This document shows positions 49,409 through 59,300 of a stretch of DNA of 64,000 bases, piece by piece. The stretch comes from Symbiodinium natans (taxonomy: Eukaryota > Sar > Dinophyceae > Suessiales > Symbiodiniaceae). The notes beneath the pieces were generated by a model. The model was given only the letters and a program-made list of their open reading frames with translations, was not told the origin of the DNA and did not search any database. The translations under genes were made by a program, and so were the position numbers. Where the stretch lies: the NCBI GenBank assembly GCA_905221605.1, contig CAJNDS010001147.1:33182-97181 (forward strand), in the 5' to 3' direction. Numbering within the stretch: the first letter of the stretch is position 1; each line of letters starts with the position of its first letter.

Positions 49409-50548
49409 AAGGTGTAGAGTATAGGTTTAGGGCTTGGGGCTGAGGGTTCAGGGTTTAGGGCTTGAGGAGGGGGGGGGGGGCATTGCCAGGACCCCGCTTT
49501 ATTTGAGGAAGATGCCTGAGAAGATACATGCTATTTATGGGGAGCTCGATATGGATTGAGGTACATGGTTTCAAAGCTTGGGCCACGCACCCTCCTACTT
49601 GAACAGCACCTCACCTCCCCACCTCCTCCGCTTAGCCCCCCTAGACCTTACTACTAAAACTCCTCCCCTCAACCCTAAACCCTAAACCCTAAACCCTAAA
49701 CCCTAAACCCTAAACCCTAAACCCTAAACCCTAAACCCTAAACCCTAAACCCTAAACCCTAAACCCTAGACCCTAGACCCTAGACCCTAGACCCTAGACC
49801 CTAGACCCTAGACCCTAGACCCTAGACCCTAGACCCTAGACCCTAAACCAAACCCTTAAACCCTAAACCCAATACTCCCTAAAGCAAAGGCGGTGCCGCC
49901 CAGCGGCGACGCGGCACCGAGGGTGCATGCAACGTGGCGCGCGCTTTGAGCGCCCGGTCGAGGAAGGCAGGTGGCCTCATCAAGAGGTTTTTGGGGTTAG
50001 GGTTTAGGGTTTAGGGTTTAGGGTTTAGGGTTTAGGGGTTAGCGTTCAGGGTTTAGGGTAAGTTTAGGGTTTCGGGCTTGGGGCTTCTGGAAGGGGGGGC
50101 GAGAAGGGTGCCCCTGATGGAAGCAGAGCTCAAGGCCCCATAAGCCCTCCCAAACTCCGCAAGCCTCTTCTGTGCCCGCCACCTACTCGCCAGGACCCCC
50201 CCAAAAACGCCAAAGCCTAAAGCGTACAAACCCCAACCCCACAAAACCGAGACCCTAAAACACTGAAGGACCCTAAGCCCTAAACCCTAAACCCTAAACC
50301 CTAAACCCCTCAAAAGCCCTCAACTGAACGCGAACTGGGCGGCAGCGACTGCGCAGGTGACACGCCGCCGTCTGCGGCGGCTGAGAAGTTCACCTGCGCC
50401 GCACCTGGGGGGTGGTGGCTAGACCCAGGAGTAAACTAGGAATTAAAGGGGGTTTAGGGTCTAGGGTTTAGGGTTTAGGGTTTGGGGTTTAGGGTTTAGG
50501 GTTTAGGGTTTAGGGTTTAGGGTTTAGGGTAGGGTACCTTGGGGCTGC

Positions 50549-50607
50549 TGGTGGTGGTGGTGGTGGTGGTGGTGGTGGTGGTGGTGGTGGTGGTGGTGGT
50601 GGTGGTG
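50549..50607 (+). repeat. (GGT)n microsatellite
   Basis: About 19 GGT units, continuing into GTTGTTGCT-type triplets up to about 50660. On the minus strand it would read as a His tract, but I see no gene around it. Confidence 0.95.
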
Positions 50608-51430
50608 CTGGCGGTGGTGGATGTTGTTGTTGTTGCTGTTGCTGTTGCTGCTGAGGCTGTTGTTGTCAACATGATTCAGATTCCTGTTGCCATCTCTTGT
50701 CATACCGGTTGCTTTTAGGACGAAGCCTTGGACCCTGAATCCCACACCTGCACCCTCAAGGTCTGGGACTCACGAAGGTGCCCTTCCTTGGCTTCATGTG
50801 GTTTAGGGTTTAGGGTTTAGGGTTTAGGGCCTAGGGTTCAAGGTTAGGGCTGCCATCAAGAGGCCAAAGACCCCTCCAAGCCCCAAAAGAACAATGGGAA
50901 GGTGCTGCGAGGGTCTGCGCTCAACGGCCCCTACTAAACCCTAAGCCAAAAACCCCCCAAGAAAACCTTAAGCCCGCAGATCGAAGAGCCTGAACCAACC
51001 CACGGTGATGGGGAGAGGGGTCAATCTCTTCCTTAACTAAGGGATACTGGGTTGTCCCCCTGAAATGGGCCCTTGAATTCAGATCCTTACAAGATTGGCA
51101 CCGCCTCTCTTCGCCACGGGGGAGTGCGGTAGCGCCAGTGAGAGATTGCCTCCACCGGCTCTTCAGGGTTCATGGCAGGCGTTCGGGAAATTTGGGGGTT
51201 GATCTAAACTCTGGGCTCTTTGCCGAATCTCCATCCGCTGAGGTTTAGGGTTTAGGGTTTAGGGTTTAGGGTTTAGGGTTTAGGGTTTAGGGTTTAGGGT
51301 TTAGGGTTTAGGGTTTAGGGTTTAGGGTTTAGGGTTTAGGGTTTAGGGTTTAGGGTTTGAAAGTTTAGAGGCCCTTTGGGAAACACGTACCTCAACGCCC
51401 ATTTGAGTCCAAGACTCCAAAATCATAAAT

Positions 51431-51542
51431 TATATGGGTGGTTGTCAAAATGATGATCCCTTTCTGGGGTACCCTAGATATTAGGTGCCGCAGTATAACG
51501 GGGATCCAAAAAGGGACCATCATTTTGACAACCACCCATATA
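51431..51542. mobile_element. Fold-back element with near-perfect 33-bp terminal inverted repeats
   Basis: Left arm 51431-51463 (TATATGGGTGGTTGTCAAAA...) and right arm 51510-51542 are complementary with about one mismatch. A 46-bp unrelated centre separates them. The ends begin TATA, so a TA target is possible but not proven. It is non-coding. It is the best-preserved fold-back element in the window. Confidence 0.7.
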
Positions 51543-51852
51543 AGGGTTAAGGCGAAGCACGGCAGAATCCCTCTCAGCCCTTGTAGATAGGGTTTAGGGT
51601 TTCGGGTGTGATTTTCAGTGGGGCCCCCTCAACCCATAAGCCCGAAACCCTCCACGGAAATTGAGGTGACTGGGATCCAGGCAAACTCGGACGACCCTCA
51701 ACGTCCCTCAAAATCTTCGAAACCCTCGACGCGCCAAGCAAGACCTCAAAACCCTTCAAACCCGCTGCTTTGTTCCTACATGCCCAACCAGGGAAACCCA
51801 CTATGATATAACGTATTCCTCCCACAAGGCGAGCCCGGCCCTAAAGTCAAAC

Positions 51853-51858
51853 CTAAAA
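51853..51858. other. Target-site duplication, left copy
   Basis: CTAAAA abuts the 3' LTR; the same word is at 61395-61400 beyond the 5' LTR. The duplication is 5 or 6 bp depending on whether the shared C belongs to the LTR. Confidence 0.75.
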
Positions 51859-51916
51859 GATAAAACTGGCAGAGCAAAGAGGTTATGGCGTGCACTAAAG
51901 CAACGCACAACTTTTA

Positions 51917-51931
51917 CTTGAGCCAAAATGG
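51917..51931 (-). promoter_or_regulatory. Spliced-leader relict in the 3' LTR
   Basis: Sense strand CCATTTTGGCTCAAG, an exact match to the last 15 nt of the dinoflagellate spliced leader. This is the part left after the AG inside the leader itself. See the copy in the 5' LTR. Confidence 0.85.
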
Positions 51932-52059
51932 TTGATAAGTTCGGATGCTAATTTTAGCATGCCGTGTGAAACATCCTCTGCGTGTGCACTCCTGGCGTGT
52001 TGCTAAGAGAGCGTTGGAATGTCTAGGGCTACAGTATGCCTACTGCCGACTGCCTACTG

Positions 52060-52080
52060 CCAGAGCGTTGCCGCTACTGG
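52060..52080 (-). other. GNRA hairpin 1 (3' LTR)
   Basis: Core AGCG-GCAA-CGCT with a bulged T on the 5' side, then an outer helix CCAG/CTGG. It is non-coding here. Confidence 0.75.
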
Positions 52081-52124
52081 CACTTGCATCTTCAACAGGC
52101 CCTGATGCCCCTATAATTCCTTCT

Positions 52125-52137
52125 CCCCCTTCTCACG
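52125..52137 (-). other. Polypurine tract
   Basis: Sense strand TGAGAAGGGGG, immediately before the 3' LTR, which itself begins with purines. This is the expected site of plus-strand DNA priming. Confidence 0.7.
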
Positions 52138-52171
52138 TGCAAGCGTCAGGCCTAAACCCTAACGGTTTGAA

Positions 52172-52196
52172 TCTCAAGAGCGTTGCCGCTTCAAGA
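52172..52196 (-). other. GNRA hairpin 2 (3' UTR)
   Basis: Core AGCG-GCAA-CGCT; outer arms TCTTGA and TTGAGA pair with two G-T wobbles. The single bulged C is on the 3' side. It lies in the untranslated region after pol. Confidence 0.65.
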
Positions 52197-52236
52197 GAAG
52201 ACGGTGCCTAATTACACCAGGCTGCTGCCTGCAACA

Positions 52237-52265
52237 GCTTGGGCGGCATTGCTGCCTTGCCAAGC
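52237..52265 (-). other. GNRA hairpin 3 (3' UTR)
   Basis: Core GGCA-GCAA-TGCC, with the closing pair changed from G-C to A-T on both sides. The outer arms GCTTGGC and GCCCAAGC pair around an AA bulge on the 5' side and a one-base bulge on the 3' side. Confidence 0.65.
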
Positions 52266-52285
52266 GCAAGCAAAAGTGCAAAGCA

Positions 52286-55200
52286 TCACTCCATTTGGAG
52301 TAGCTGGAGTGCCGCAGGAAACTTTGCTGGAGCCAGAGCCTTCGTAAAGATATCGGCGCGCTGCTTATCTGTGTTTATGTACGTCAAGCGCACATACGGG
52401 TCCTCATAGACTTCATACAGGGATGACAGATCAATCCTGTGAGTCTTACTCACGTGCCGAAGTTTTGGGCTGTAGCCTGCATGGACTATCTGTATGACTG
52501 CCGAGTTATCCTGATGACACTGCAATAGCACCTCTCGGCCAAAGACCTTTTCCATGAACTGTTGCATGGGTAGTGCTTCCCCGAACACTCCAGAGCTCAG
52601 TGAAATGATCTCGGCCTCTGTGGTTGATCTGCTGGTCGCCGTCTGCTTTTTGCTGGCCCAGCACAGTGGCCAGAAGGAGTGTTCCCCTTCTATACAGAGT
52701 ATCATCCCGGACGTGCTGTGAGCATGTTCTACATCAGAAGCGTGGTCGGCGTCCGTGTACAGGCTAAGTTTGAGGTTTTCTGGCTCATCGCCCATGGTGT
52801 GGGTGATAGAGAGCTCAGGCGTTGAATGGAGATAGCACATCAAACGAAAAAGCCGTTTGTCGTCCGCAATGCTCCAGCAAGTGACTCGACGGGTAAGGTC
52901 TGACAGAGGTTTCATCACGTCAGGGCGTGATAAGCGTGCGAGCCACAGGCTCTTCATCAACACTCTGCTGGCAGCATCTGACAGCTGCCCCCTTGTTTCC
53001 CAGTCGCTTGTAAGCAGAGAACCTTCAGCAACAAAGGGCGTTGCCGCCTCTTTGAGCTTCCGGCCCGACAGTTGCTCATATAAGTCACAAGCATTTCGGC
53101 AGTAGTCAGACATGTCGTATGTCATGACTGTGTTGCCTTCGCGCTGGTAGACGTGCTTCCGCCCTAACACCCTGTCTACTTCACTTGGCGGTTCAATATC
53201 TAGGTGCTTTTGGAGCTCTTCCCAGAATGCAGCTTGAGTATCTTTGGGCCCACTTAAAACTATGTCGTCAACGTACAGCGTTAGTAGCTGCCTAGTCTTG
53301 GGGAACCAGAATGACGATTGGAACAGTTCAGAGTGTTCACCTCCCATCAAACTCATAACCTGCTTGAACCTTTCGTGCCAATGAAATCCAGATTCTGGGT
53401 GCCCGTAAAGGGACTTCCAGAGTCTGACGCAGGGGCGCTCTATTCCTCGGAACTCCGGCGGTGTAAGCTCTCGCGGGAGTTCGACCCACGTGGGAACTTT
53501 CGTGTTTAAATCTGATTGTGTGTAGGCCTTAACCACATCAGATTGTGACGAACAGTGACCTTTGATGGCTCCGTAAGCAAGGTTGAAGTTAATACCTACT
53601 ATTCCAGTGGGATTCACTTGTAGTTCTTGCAGGATTGCCAGGTTGTTCGCTTCATCTCTAATGTCGTCGCCTCTGAAAACGATTCGAGCCTTTAGCTTTC
53701 GCAACTCTGGCGTTTCAAAGTGCTTTATGCTCAAGATAGTCATGAGGCGGCCAATATTGAGGGGTTCTTTTCTAGCCAACAAATCCCTGCGTGAAACTAC
53801 TTCCCTGTAGTCCCAAGTGCCGTTGGATATCAAACCCTTGGCCTCTCCGTCTATGCATTCCTGAGCACCTGCGTGTTTGCCCCAATCCTTTCTATCTATC
53901 AAGTGGTGGATGCCAGCGTAAATCATCTCTTGGTCCTTCGGGGGAGTCCTAGGGACATGGCAGTGTGGAGAAGACGGCATGACGGGCATTGCTGCCACTT
54001 GTGAGGAGAGGTGCGGGTACAAGCTGTGCACAATGGTTGTGGCCATAGACCTGGTGTATTTGGCAGTTTTTGCAGTTTTGCTTCCCTCAATGGTGCTGTG
54101 CTGAAAGCCCGGCGGGTGTTGACAGCGCTTGGTGTTCAAGTTGTCGGCAAGTTTCCAGCAGGAGGTAACAATCCTCCAGGGCTTCTTGTGCGGCGTCCCT
54201 TCATCATCCATCAGGCCATGAGCGCATCCATGCGTTACCGCAGTGAACAAGCCATGCTCCTGGATGAACTGGGTAAGCTCGGGTAGAGCCCAACCGCTGC
54301 AGCCTTGAGGCCACTCGAAACTTACATGCCCCCCTTGAGCTAAGACAACTTCCGCGACGCTTATGAAGTTCTTCAAGATTCTCCTTGAGCGTTGCCGCTT
54401 CTTTCGGAGTTTCTCTCGGAAGCCATTTCCCAAGCGTGCGATGTTGAGGTGCTGCAGTTGACTCCATGGGCCGCAAGGTATGCTGCCCCATAAGTCACAA
54501 CCAGGAAAGAGCTGGACAAGCTTCTTTAAAGACTCCGTTTGCTTTGGACACGACATGTCCGAGCTGCTTTCTGTCAAACGGAAGTGGTTGATTTCGTTCT
54601 CCTCATTCACCTGGCCTAACATTGAATCAGGCTCGCAGCAAAACTCAAACAAAGTGGCATCCTCGGCACGTCTGTTGCGTTTGACCTTGGTCTGAGAACT
54701 CGCGCTGGTAGGGGCAGAGTCCCCAGTCAAAGTTGAGCCACAGCTTGGGACTGCTTTTGGGTCTAAGGCTTCTAGATCGTGGAGGATTGCTGCTACCGCT
54801 TCCGCACCTTTGAGGGGTGAGCGTTTGAGTTGCTCTTCTGCGTTGGCCTTCATCGTGTCAAGCTTGGCTTGGTTTGGGTCAATCTCCTTCTTTGGGAAAA
54901 ACCATGTGGCCCCTACCCAACTTTTAGAGGAAATGCGTCTATTCGGACTCTTGTCTTGCCAGTCGTCGGAGAAAGTAGACAATTTGCCGCGGCATTTCCA
55001 CTCTGTCTCTCGGGCAGAAGACAAAAGATGGAAATCAAAAGGACAATGTCGGCCCACAGGTGTGTACAAACGTTTTCGGGGCTTGACATGCACTCGTTTC
55101 CACGCCATGCGCTTGGAATCAAAATCCCAGTAGTCCAGATCAGCCCCCTTGACGCCTTGCTTCGTCTCATCTGGGCGAGTCGCCTCATGAGATGGTTGCA

Positions 55201-56332
55201 GCGGCGCGGCTGGGGCAACACTATCAGAAGCAGGACGCGCGGCGTCGGCCTTTGCTTTGGCCTTAGCCTTCAGTGCAGCGGCCTCGTCTTCTAAAAGCTT
55301 CCTAAACCGTTCATGGCACGCATCATTGTGTGGCACGCCTTCTGCTATCCTATCACAGCCCTTGCACCCAAGAGTTATGCCGAAACGAAGGGCCCTTTCC
55401 AATGTCACATATGTTTTGCGTTTGCGAACTTTGGGTTCCGGGGCTCCTTTCTCGAAAGGCAAAGCTTCTCGAGTGTCAAGCGTGGGCATTGCTGCCTCTG
55501 ACTTGAAAAGGGAAAGTTTCTCAACCTGAGCCTCGTGCAATGGAAACACAAAAGAATCAGGCACGACCAACTCTGACGCGTACACTTGGATTGGTCTTCC
55601 GCAGCCCCTTTCATCTTTGCGAAGTGAGTCGTAGTCAAGCACCAAGTGAACTCCACGAAACTTGTAGCCTGCATCCAAACGCCATCCGCAAAAGATCCCA
55701 GGGAACGTCCTAGGGTCAAAAGCTGGCAAATCGCGGTGTTGAGGAGGCTTGTAGTACACTAAGGCCCCTAAAGGGATTCTATGGCCCTCAAAAGGTTCAC
55801 CTTTGTTGGCCACCTCATAGCACGTTTTACCCTCCTTGAACTCCTTGGAGGCTTCTGTTTCGTTTGGGTGCACTGGCGCGAGGGTTGTAAACGACCTAGC
55901 GACGCAAAAATATTCTATCGATCGCGGCCATAGGTTGTGTCCGAAGCCAGCCTTCAGGTGGACGGCTCTGGTACCCTCTTTTATTGTCCTGATGGCTCGC
56001 TCGAGTTGTGAGTTGTGAAAAAGGTCATGGGGTACGCCTGGATCCGGCAGCCAGTTCAATGCCTTCACTGCGTCGACGAGCTCGGAAGCTGCATCCGACT
56101 TGACCACGCATAGCGCTTTTCCATGGGCCCTGGTGCCACCAAATTTTCGCAACACTGAGACGTTCTGATCTGTGCTTCTATTGGTTTGTGGAAAAGCCCC
56201 GTAGCAACCGCTATAGTCGTCATAAGCAATCAAGCAGGCCTGCTCTCCTTCCGAGCCTTTTGTTAAAATCTTGACCGAGAATGATGTGGTCTGCCCGGAG
56301 CCTGTGCCCATAGTGCAAGGGAGGAGTGTCAT
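52286..56332 (-). CDS. Pol frame: integrase core (part), methyltransferase-like domain, reverse transcriptase, RNase H
   Basis: 1348 codons from an ATG at 56332, although the natural product is probably joined to the preceding frame. Residues about 20-200 are integrase: D80 in KSDAA and E111 in QLERA are the second and third catalytic acids, the first lying in the previous frame. Residues about 555-760 resemble a degenerate cytosine-C5 methyltransferase: EFCCEPDS (563-570), IPCGPWS with C620, and FEWP (672-675). Residues about 860-1080 are reverse transcriptase, with KARIVFRGDD and the catalytic YVDD at 1020-1023 (53264-53275). Residues about 1190-1345 are RNase H: D1194, E1239 and D1275 are candidate acids, and ADIFTKAL is the copia-type end. 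The frame is intact from its start to the stop codon. Five GNRA hairpins are embedded in it. Confidence 0.93.
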   Translation of the reverse strand: MTLLPCTMGTGSGQTTSFSVKILTKGSEGEQACLIAYDDYSGCYGAFPQTNRSTDQNVSVLRKFGGTRAHGKALCVVKSDAASELVDAVKALNWLPDPGVPHDLFHNSQLERAIRTIKEGTRAVHLKAGFGHNLWPRSIEYFCVARSFTTLAPVHPNETEASKEFKEGKTCYEVANKGEPFEGHRIPLGALVYYKPPQHRDLPAFDPRTFPGIFCGWRLDAGYKFRGVHLVLDYDSLRKDERGCGRPIQVYASELVVPDSFVFPLHEAQVEKLSLFKSEAAMPTLDTREALPFEKGAPEPKVRKRKTYVTLERALRFGITLGCKGCDRIAEGVPHNDACHERFRKLLEDEAAALKAKAKAKADAARPASDSVAPAAPLQPSHEATRPDETKQGVKGADLDYWDFDSKRMAWKRVHVKPRKRLYTPVGRHCPFDFHLLSSARETEWKCRGKLSTFSDDWQDKSPNRRISSKSWVGATWFFPKKEIDPNQAKLDTMKANAEEQLKRSPLKGAEAVAAILHDLEALDPKAVPSCGSTLTGDSAPTSASSQTKVKRNRRAEDATLFEFCCEPDSMLGQVNEENEINHFRLTESSSDMSCPKQTESLKKLVQLFPGCDLWGSIPCGPWSQLQHLNIARLGNGFREKLRKKRQRSRRILKNFISVAEVVLAQGGHVSFEWPQGCSGWALPELTQFIQEHGLFTAVTHGCAHGLMDDEGTPHKKPWRIVTSCWKLADNLNTKRCQHPPGFQHSTIEGSKTAKTAKYTRSMATTIVHSLYPHLSSQVAAMPVMPSSPHCHVPRTPPKDQEMIYAGIHHLIDRKDWGKHAGAQECIDGEAKGLISNGTWDYREVVSRRDLLARKEPLNIGRLMTILSIKHFETPELRKLKARIVFRGDDIRDEANNLAILQELQVNPTGIVGINFNLAYGAIKGHCSSQSDVVKAYTQSDLNTKVPTWVELPRELTPPEFRGIERPCVRLWKSLYGHPESGFHWHERFKQVMSLMGGEHSELFQSSFWFPKTRQLLTLYVDDIVLSGPKDTQAAFWEELQKHLDIEPPSEVDRVLGRKHVYQREGNTVMTYDMSDYCRNACDLYEQLSGRKLKEAATPFVAEGSLLTSDWETRGQLSDAASRVLMKSLWLARLSRPDVMKPLSDLTRRVTCWSIADDKRLFRLMCYLHSTPELSITHTMGDEPENLKLSLYTDADHASDVEHAHSTSGMILCIEGEHSFWPLCWASKKQTATSRSTTEAEIISLSSGVFGEALPMQQFMEKVFGREVLLQCHQDNSAVIQIVHAGYSPKLRHVSKTHRIDLSSLYEVYEDPYVRLTYINTDKQRADIFTKALAPAKFPAALQLLQME
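53032..53054 (-). other. GNRA hairpin 4 (in pol)
   Basis: Core GGCG-GCAA-CGCC, a bulged A on the 5' side, and a perfect 5-bp outer helix CAAAG/CTTTG. It is read as GCG GCA ACG (Ala-Ala-Thr). It is one of the clearest examples. Confidence 0.8.
53984..53998 (-). other. GNRA hairpin 5 (in pol)
   Basis: Core GGCA-GCAA-TGCC with the A-T closing pair. Only one further G-C pair follows a bulged T, so the outer helix is weak. Confidence 0.5.
54381..54409 (-). other. GNRA hairpin 6 (in the methyltransferase-like domain)
   Basis: Core AGCG-GCAA-CGCT and an outer helix CTCC/GGAG, separated by an asymmetric internal loop. Here the core is read in a different phase (CGG CAA CGC, Arg-Gln-Arg). Confidence 0.65.
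55477..55505 (-). other. GNRA hairpin 7 (in pol)
   Basis: Core GGCA-GCAA-TGCC; outer helix CAAG/CTTG beyond an internal loop that contains a possible G-C pair. Confidence 0.55.
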
Positions 56333-59300
56333 CAGGGTCGGGCCCTTCGTCCTTCCTACTTCGATGGACTTTAGCAGTCATTTTGGCACGCTTGCAAATG
56401 TCACAGTACCGGTTTTTGGGATAATGTGTCAATTGATGCGCTAAGCTCTTTGATGCTGCTATGAGCCTCTCTCGCAGGGAAGGGGTCCATTCAGGGTGCT
56501 CTTCGGCATCTTCCTCATCCAACGGTTCATCTCCTTCACCCGGGATTGGCTCAGCACAGGCTGTGAGTTCATCCTCTTCCCCAAAACGCGGCAGGGAGCT
56601 ATCCGGTTTCAACCTTAAGCATTCCACATCTGCCTTGCCAGACTCTACAGGCTTATCCCGTGTAGGCGCCTTGGGCCCGGAGGCCTCATCAGGCATTCTT
56701 GTGGGGAATTCAGGACGTGATTCTTTCGCCGCTACTCTCCTAAGATGGCGCGGGGCTAAATCACTCGATGAACTGGCCGGTTCTGATGGAGCAGCCATGA
56801 GCGTTTCCGCTTCTGGCTTGACAGCGCGTCCACAAGCGGGTAGGGCAGAACACGAGACGGATTCTCTCAGGACGGGCACGTTTTCTTCAATGCGATCTGC
56901 ATAGATCTTTGCTGATTCAGGGCAGAAAAAGGTGACATCCTGGACTCTGTCAGCGTTCACGAAGAAAGGGAGTTGGTCAGGAAACCATATCCACGGGCGC
57001 TTGTGTTCATTTACCTGGATGCCTACACTCAGAGCTGGAGGACAATCCTTTAGGGAGTAGAACACATTGTCACCTGAAAGGTCTCCTTTCATCCTCACTG
57101 CTTGGGAGCCTGTACGGGTGCCCCCTCCAGTTGAGAACTGCAACTTTTCCGGTGCCTTGGAAAACATCTCATGGGTCTCTTCAGGCAAATGTTTCTTGGA
57201 AGTGAGATTCCTACCGGCGCCGCTATCTAAGAGAAAGTCCATGTTTAGGGGCTTAGTCTGGTTCATGGTGCACACGCCTGCCATTCCAGTGGCATTCCCA
57301 CCTGGGTCAAGGCACGCCATAGCCGTCATGACTGTCGTGAACGCCCTAGCAAAGAAGCTGCCTTTTGGGAGCACACTGCCGTTGAGCTTGACGTTCCGGC
57401 CTGACTTGAGCAACTTGTTGCCTAGACCCTTCACCCTGCCAGCTAAACCCTGAACGCGCTTCGGGGACTCCTGCTCTGAAGGGCATGCGTTGCCGCATTG
57501 CCTCTCTTCTACGCAAGAACCCTTAGCGGTTGGAAGCGCGCTTGCCATGGAAACACCTGCCGCGACTGTTGCTGCACCTGCAGAAGCCTTGATGCCCCTG
57601 GGCTTAGGCCCTTTGTACAGGTTGTTCTTATCGTGGATATACTCACACGCATTTCCATGAGTGCAACAGTCATACGCAAAGAACATGCATGGCAACTTGG
57701 CTTTTTCCTCTTTTGTGCGTGGCGACTTTGGCTTGTCCTTTCCTTTGCCTTTGCCTTTTGCAGGAGCGGCGGGAGCAGGCGTTGCCGCCTCGCTCGTTGC
57801 CACTGTTGCTGCTGCTCGTGCTTTCTCCTTCGTTTCTTTTTCCTTCTCCTTCTTCTTCGCTTTCTCCCGCTCCTTCTTTTCTTTTGCTTTGTCTTGTTCG
57901 CTCTTATCCCCATTGTTTGGTTTCGCTTTTTCTTTCGCCTGGGCTTTTGGCGCCGCATTTGCTGCAACACGATTGTTACCTCCTGCTAGGGCCTTACTAA
58001 TGGACGCCGTGTTTTCCTCTAACTGGGCAATGTCGACAACATCCACCATCTTACCGTATAACCACTCCCACGTCCTCTTGCTAGAGGAACTGCTCGAGTT
58101 GCGGAAACGGTCGATGTGAAGGCTCATCAGGGGGTGCCCTTTGAGGTTTTCAAACAAAAGGGACCGAACAGCATTGTCACTGGGCCTCTCTGATGGCTCC
58201 AACGCTTCCCATACAAAGTCAAAACGTTGCCTGAACTCTATCAGACCCTTGACCTCCGAACCCTGCACTGTAAGCGACAACAGGTGATGTTGCGTGAGGG
58301 CGGTACCACGATCCTTTTCCAAACGAAACCGCTGGAACACAACCCACAAAAGCAACCTCCCTTTGGGCTGTTTGCCGTGCTTCTGGGCTTTCTCTTGAAG
58401 GGACTGAAACTCCATAGAGAACTTGGTGCCCCGAGCATGTTCCAACATACGGTGGCCAAGGATTCGATCAAGTAGAGGATAATGTCCGGAGTCATCAAAC
58501 GAGGATGCGCATGTTGCATCATTGCATTTGGAAATCCAAGCCAACAAAGGGGTTTCATTACCTTTGGCTAGCTTCGTCACTGCGCTATACAGGTGATTCC
58601 TAAACCCCCTAAATTCAGATGCGGACTTCGGGAGCGCCGCAATCTTCAGTGAGTCGTACTGCTTGGTTCTCATAAGCTTTCGTTCCTTCTTGTATGCCCC
58701 ATCTGAGCCCGAGCTAGACGACGATGAGCTGGAACTTTTGCTGGTTTCCGAGGCGTTGCCGCCTTTCCTCCCTTTACCCGAACCTGATCCACTCGAGTCT
58801 GAGCCTGACGAGTCCGAGGGGGGGCCTGGAGGCTTTGCAATCGCTGATCCCGGATCCGAACCCGCAACACTACTTGACCTCAAATACCCCCTTGATGTGG
58901 CGCCTGCACCCTTGAGGCTTGCCGGAGGGGCGTTGCCGCCGCCAGCCGGGCTACCTCCAGAGATTGAAGCGACAACGTTGGCAAGGGAGGTGATTTGTGC
59001 CGTGATCACGTCCAATTGCCCCTGAATCCCTGGGTCTATTTGGGCCCTGGGAGTGCTGATGGCATAAATGTCGGGCACTGGAGGTAAATTGCCACAACTG
59101 GTTTTGGTTTCGGGGCCACCTGTGCCCTCGTTTGGGGGCCTCTTCGGGGGGTCAAAGGTGGTGCTAAAAGCAAAACCACCGGGCGTCCTAGGAACCTCAG
59201 GGCTACCAAGGGGCATTGGAGGCTTCACTAAGGGAATTGTGTTGGTTGATGATGTGGCCTCAGTCCCTTGATGTTTCCCTGGGGCCGTTCCCGTACCATT

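Larger units (their letters stand above)
48201..51430. repeat. Telomere-like repeat and microsatellite mosaic
   Basis: TTTAGGG is at 48619-48705, a TA run at about 48765-48797, a half copy of fold-back family 1 at about 48820-48868, and a GA run at 48999-49062. CCCTAAA is at 49672-49767, continuing into a uniform CCCTAGA block (to about 49840). TTTAGGG arrays are at about 49995-50035, 50460-50530 and 51241-51358. No credible gene is seen. Confidence 0.75.
51859..52124 (-). repeat. 3' LTR
   Basis: 266 bp, identical to 61129-61394 (the identity extends to 268 bp if shared flanking bases are counted). It does not have the usual TG...CA ends: the sense strand begins AGAAGG and ends TTTATC. It holds one GNRA hairpin (52060-52080) and the leader relict (51917-51931). 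Confidence 0.93.

Noticed and set aside
54785-54800. Near match to the hairpin (GCAGCAATCC on the sense strand)
   Set aside because: The stem cannot pair, so it is not counted among the 14 sites.
57498-57989. Frames of 150-160 codons in the Lys/Glu-rich part of gag, on both strands
   Set aside because: They are shadows of the gag frame, whose domains and continuity are clear.
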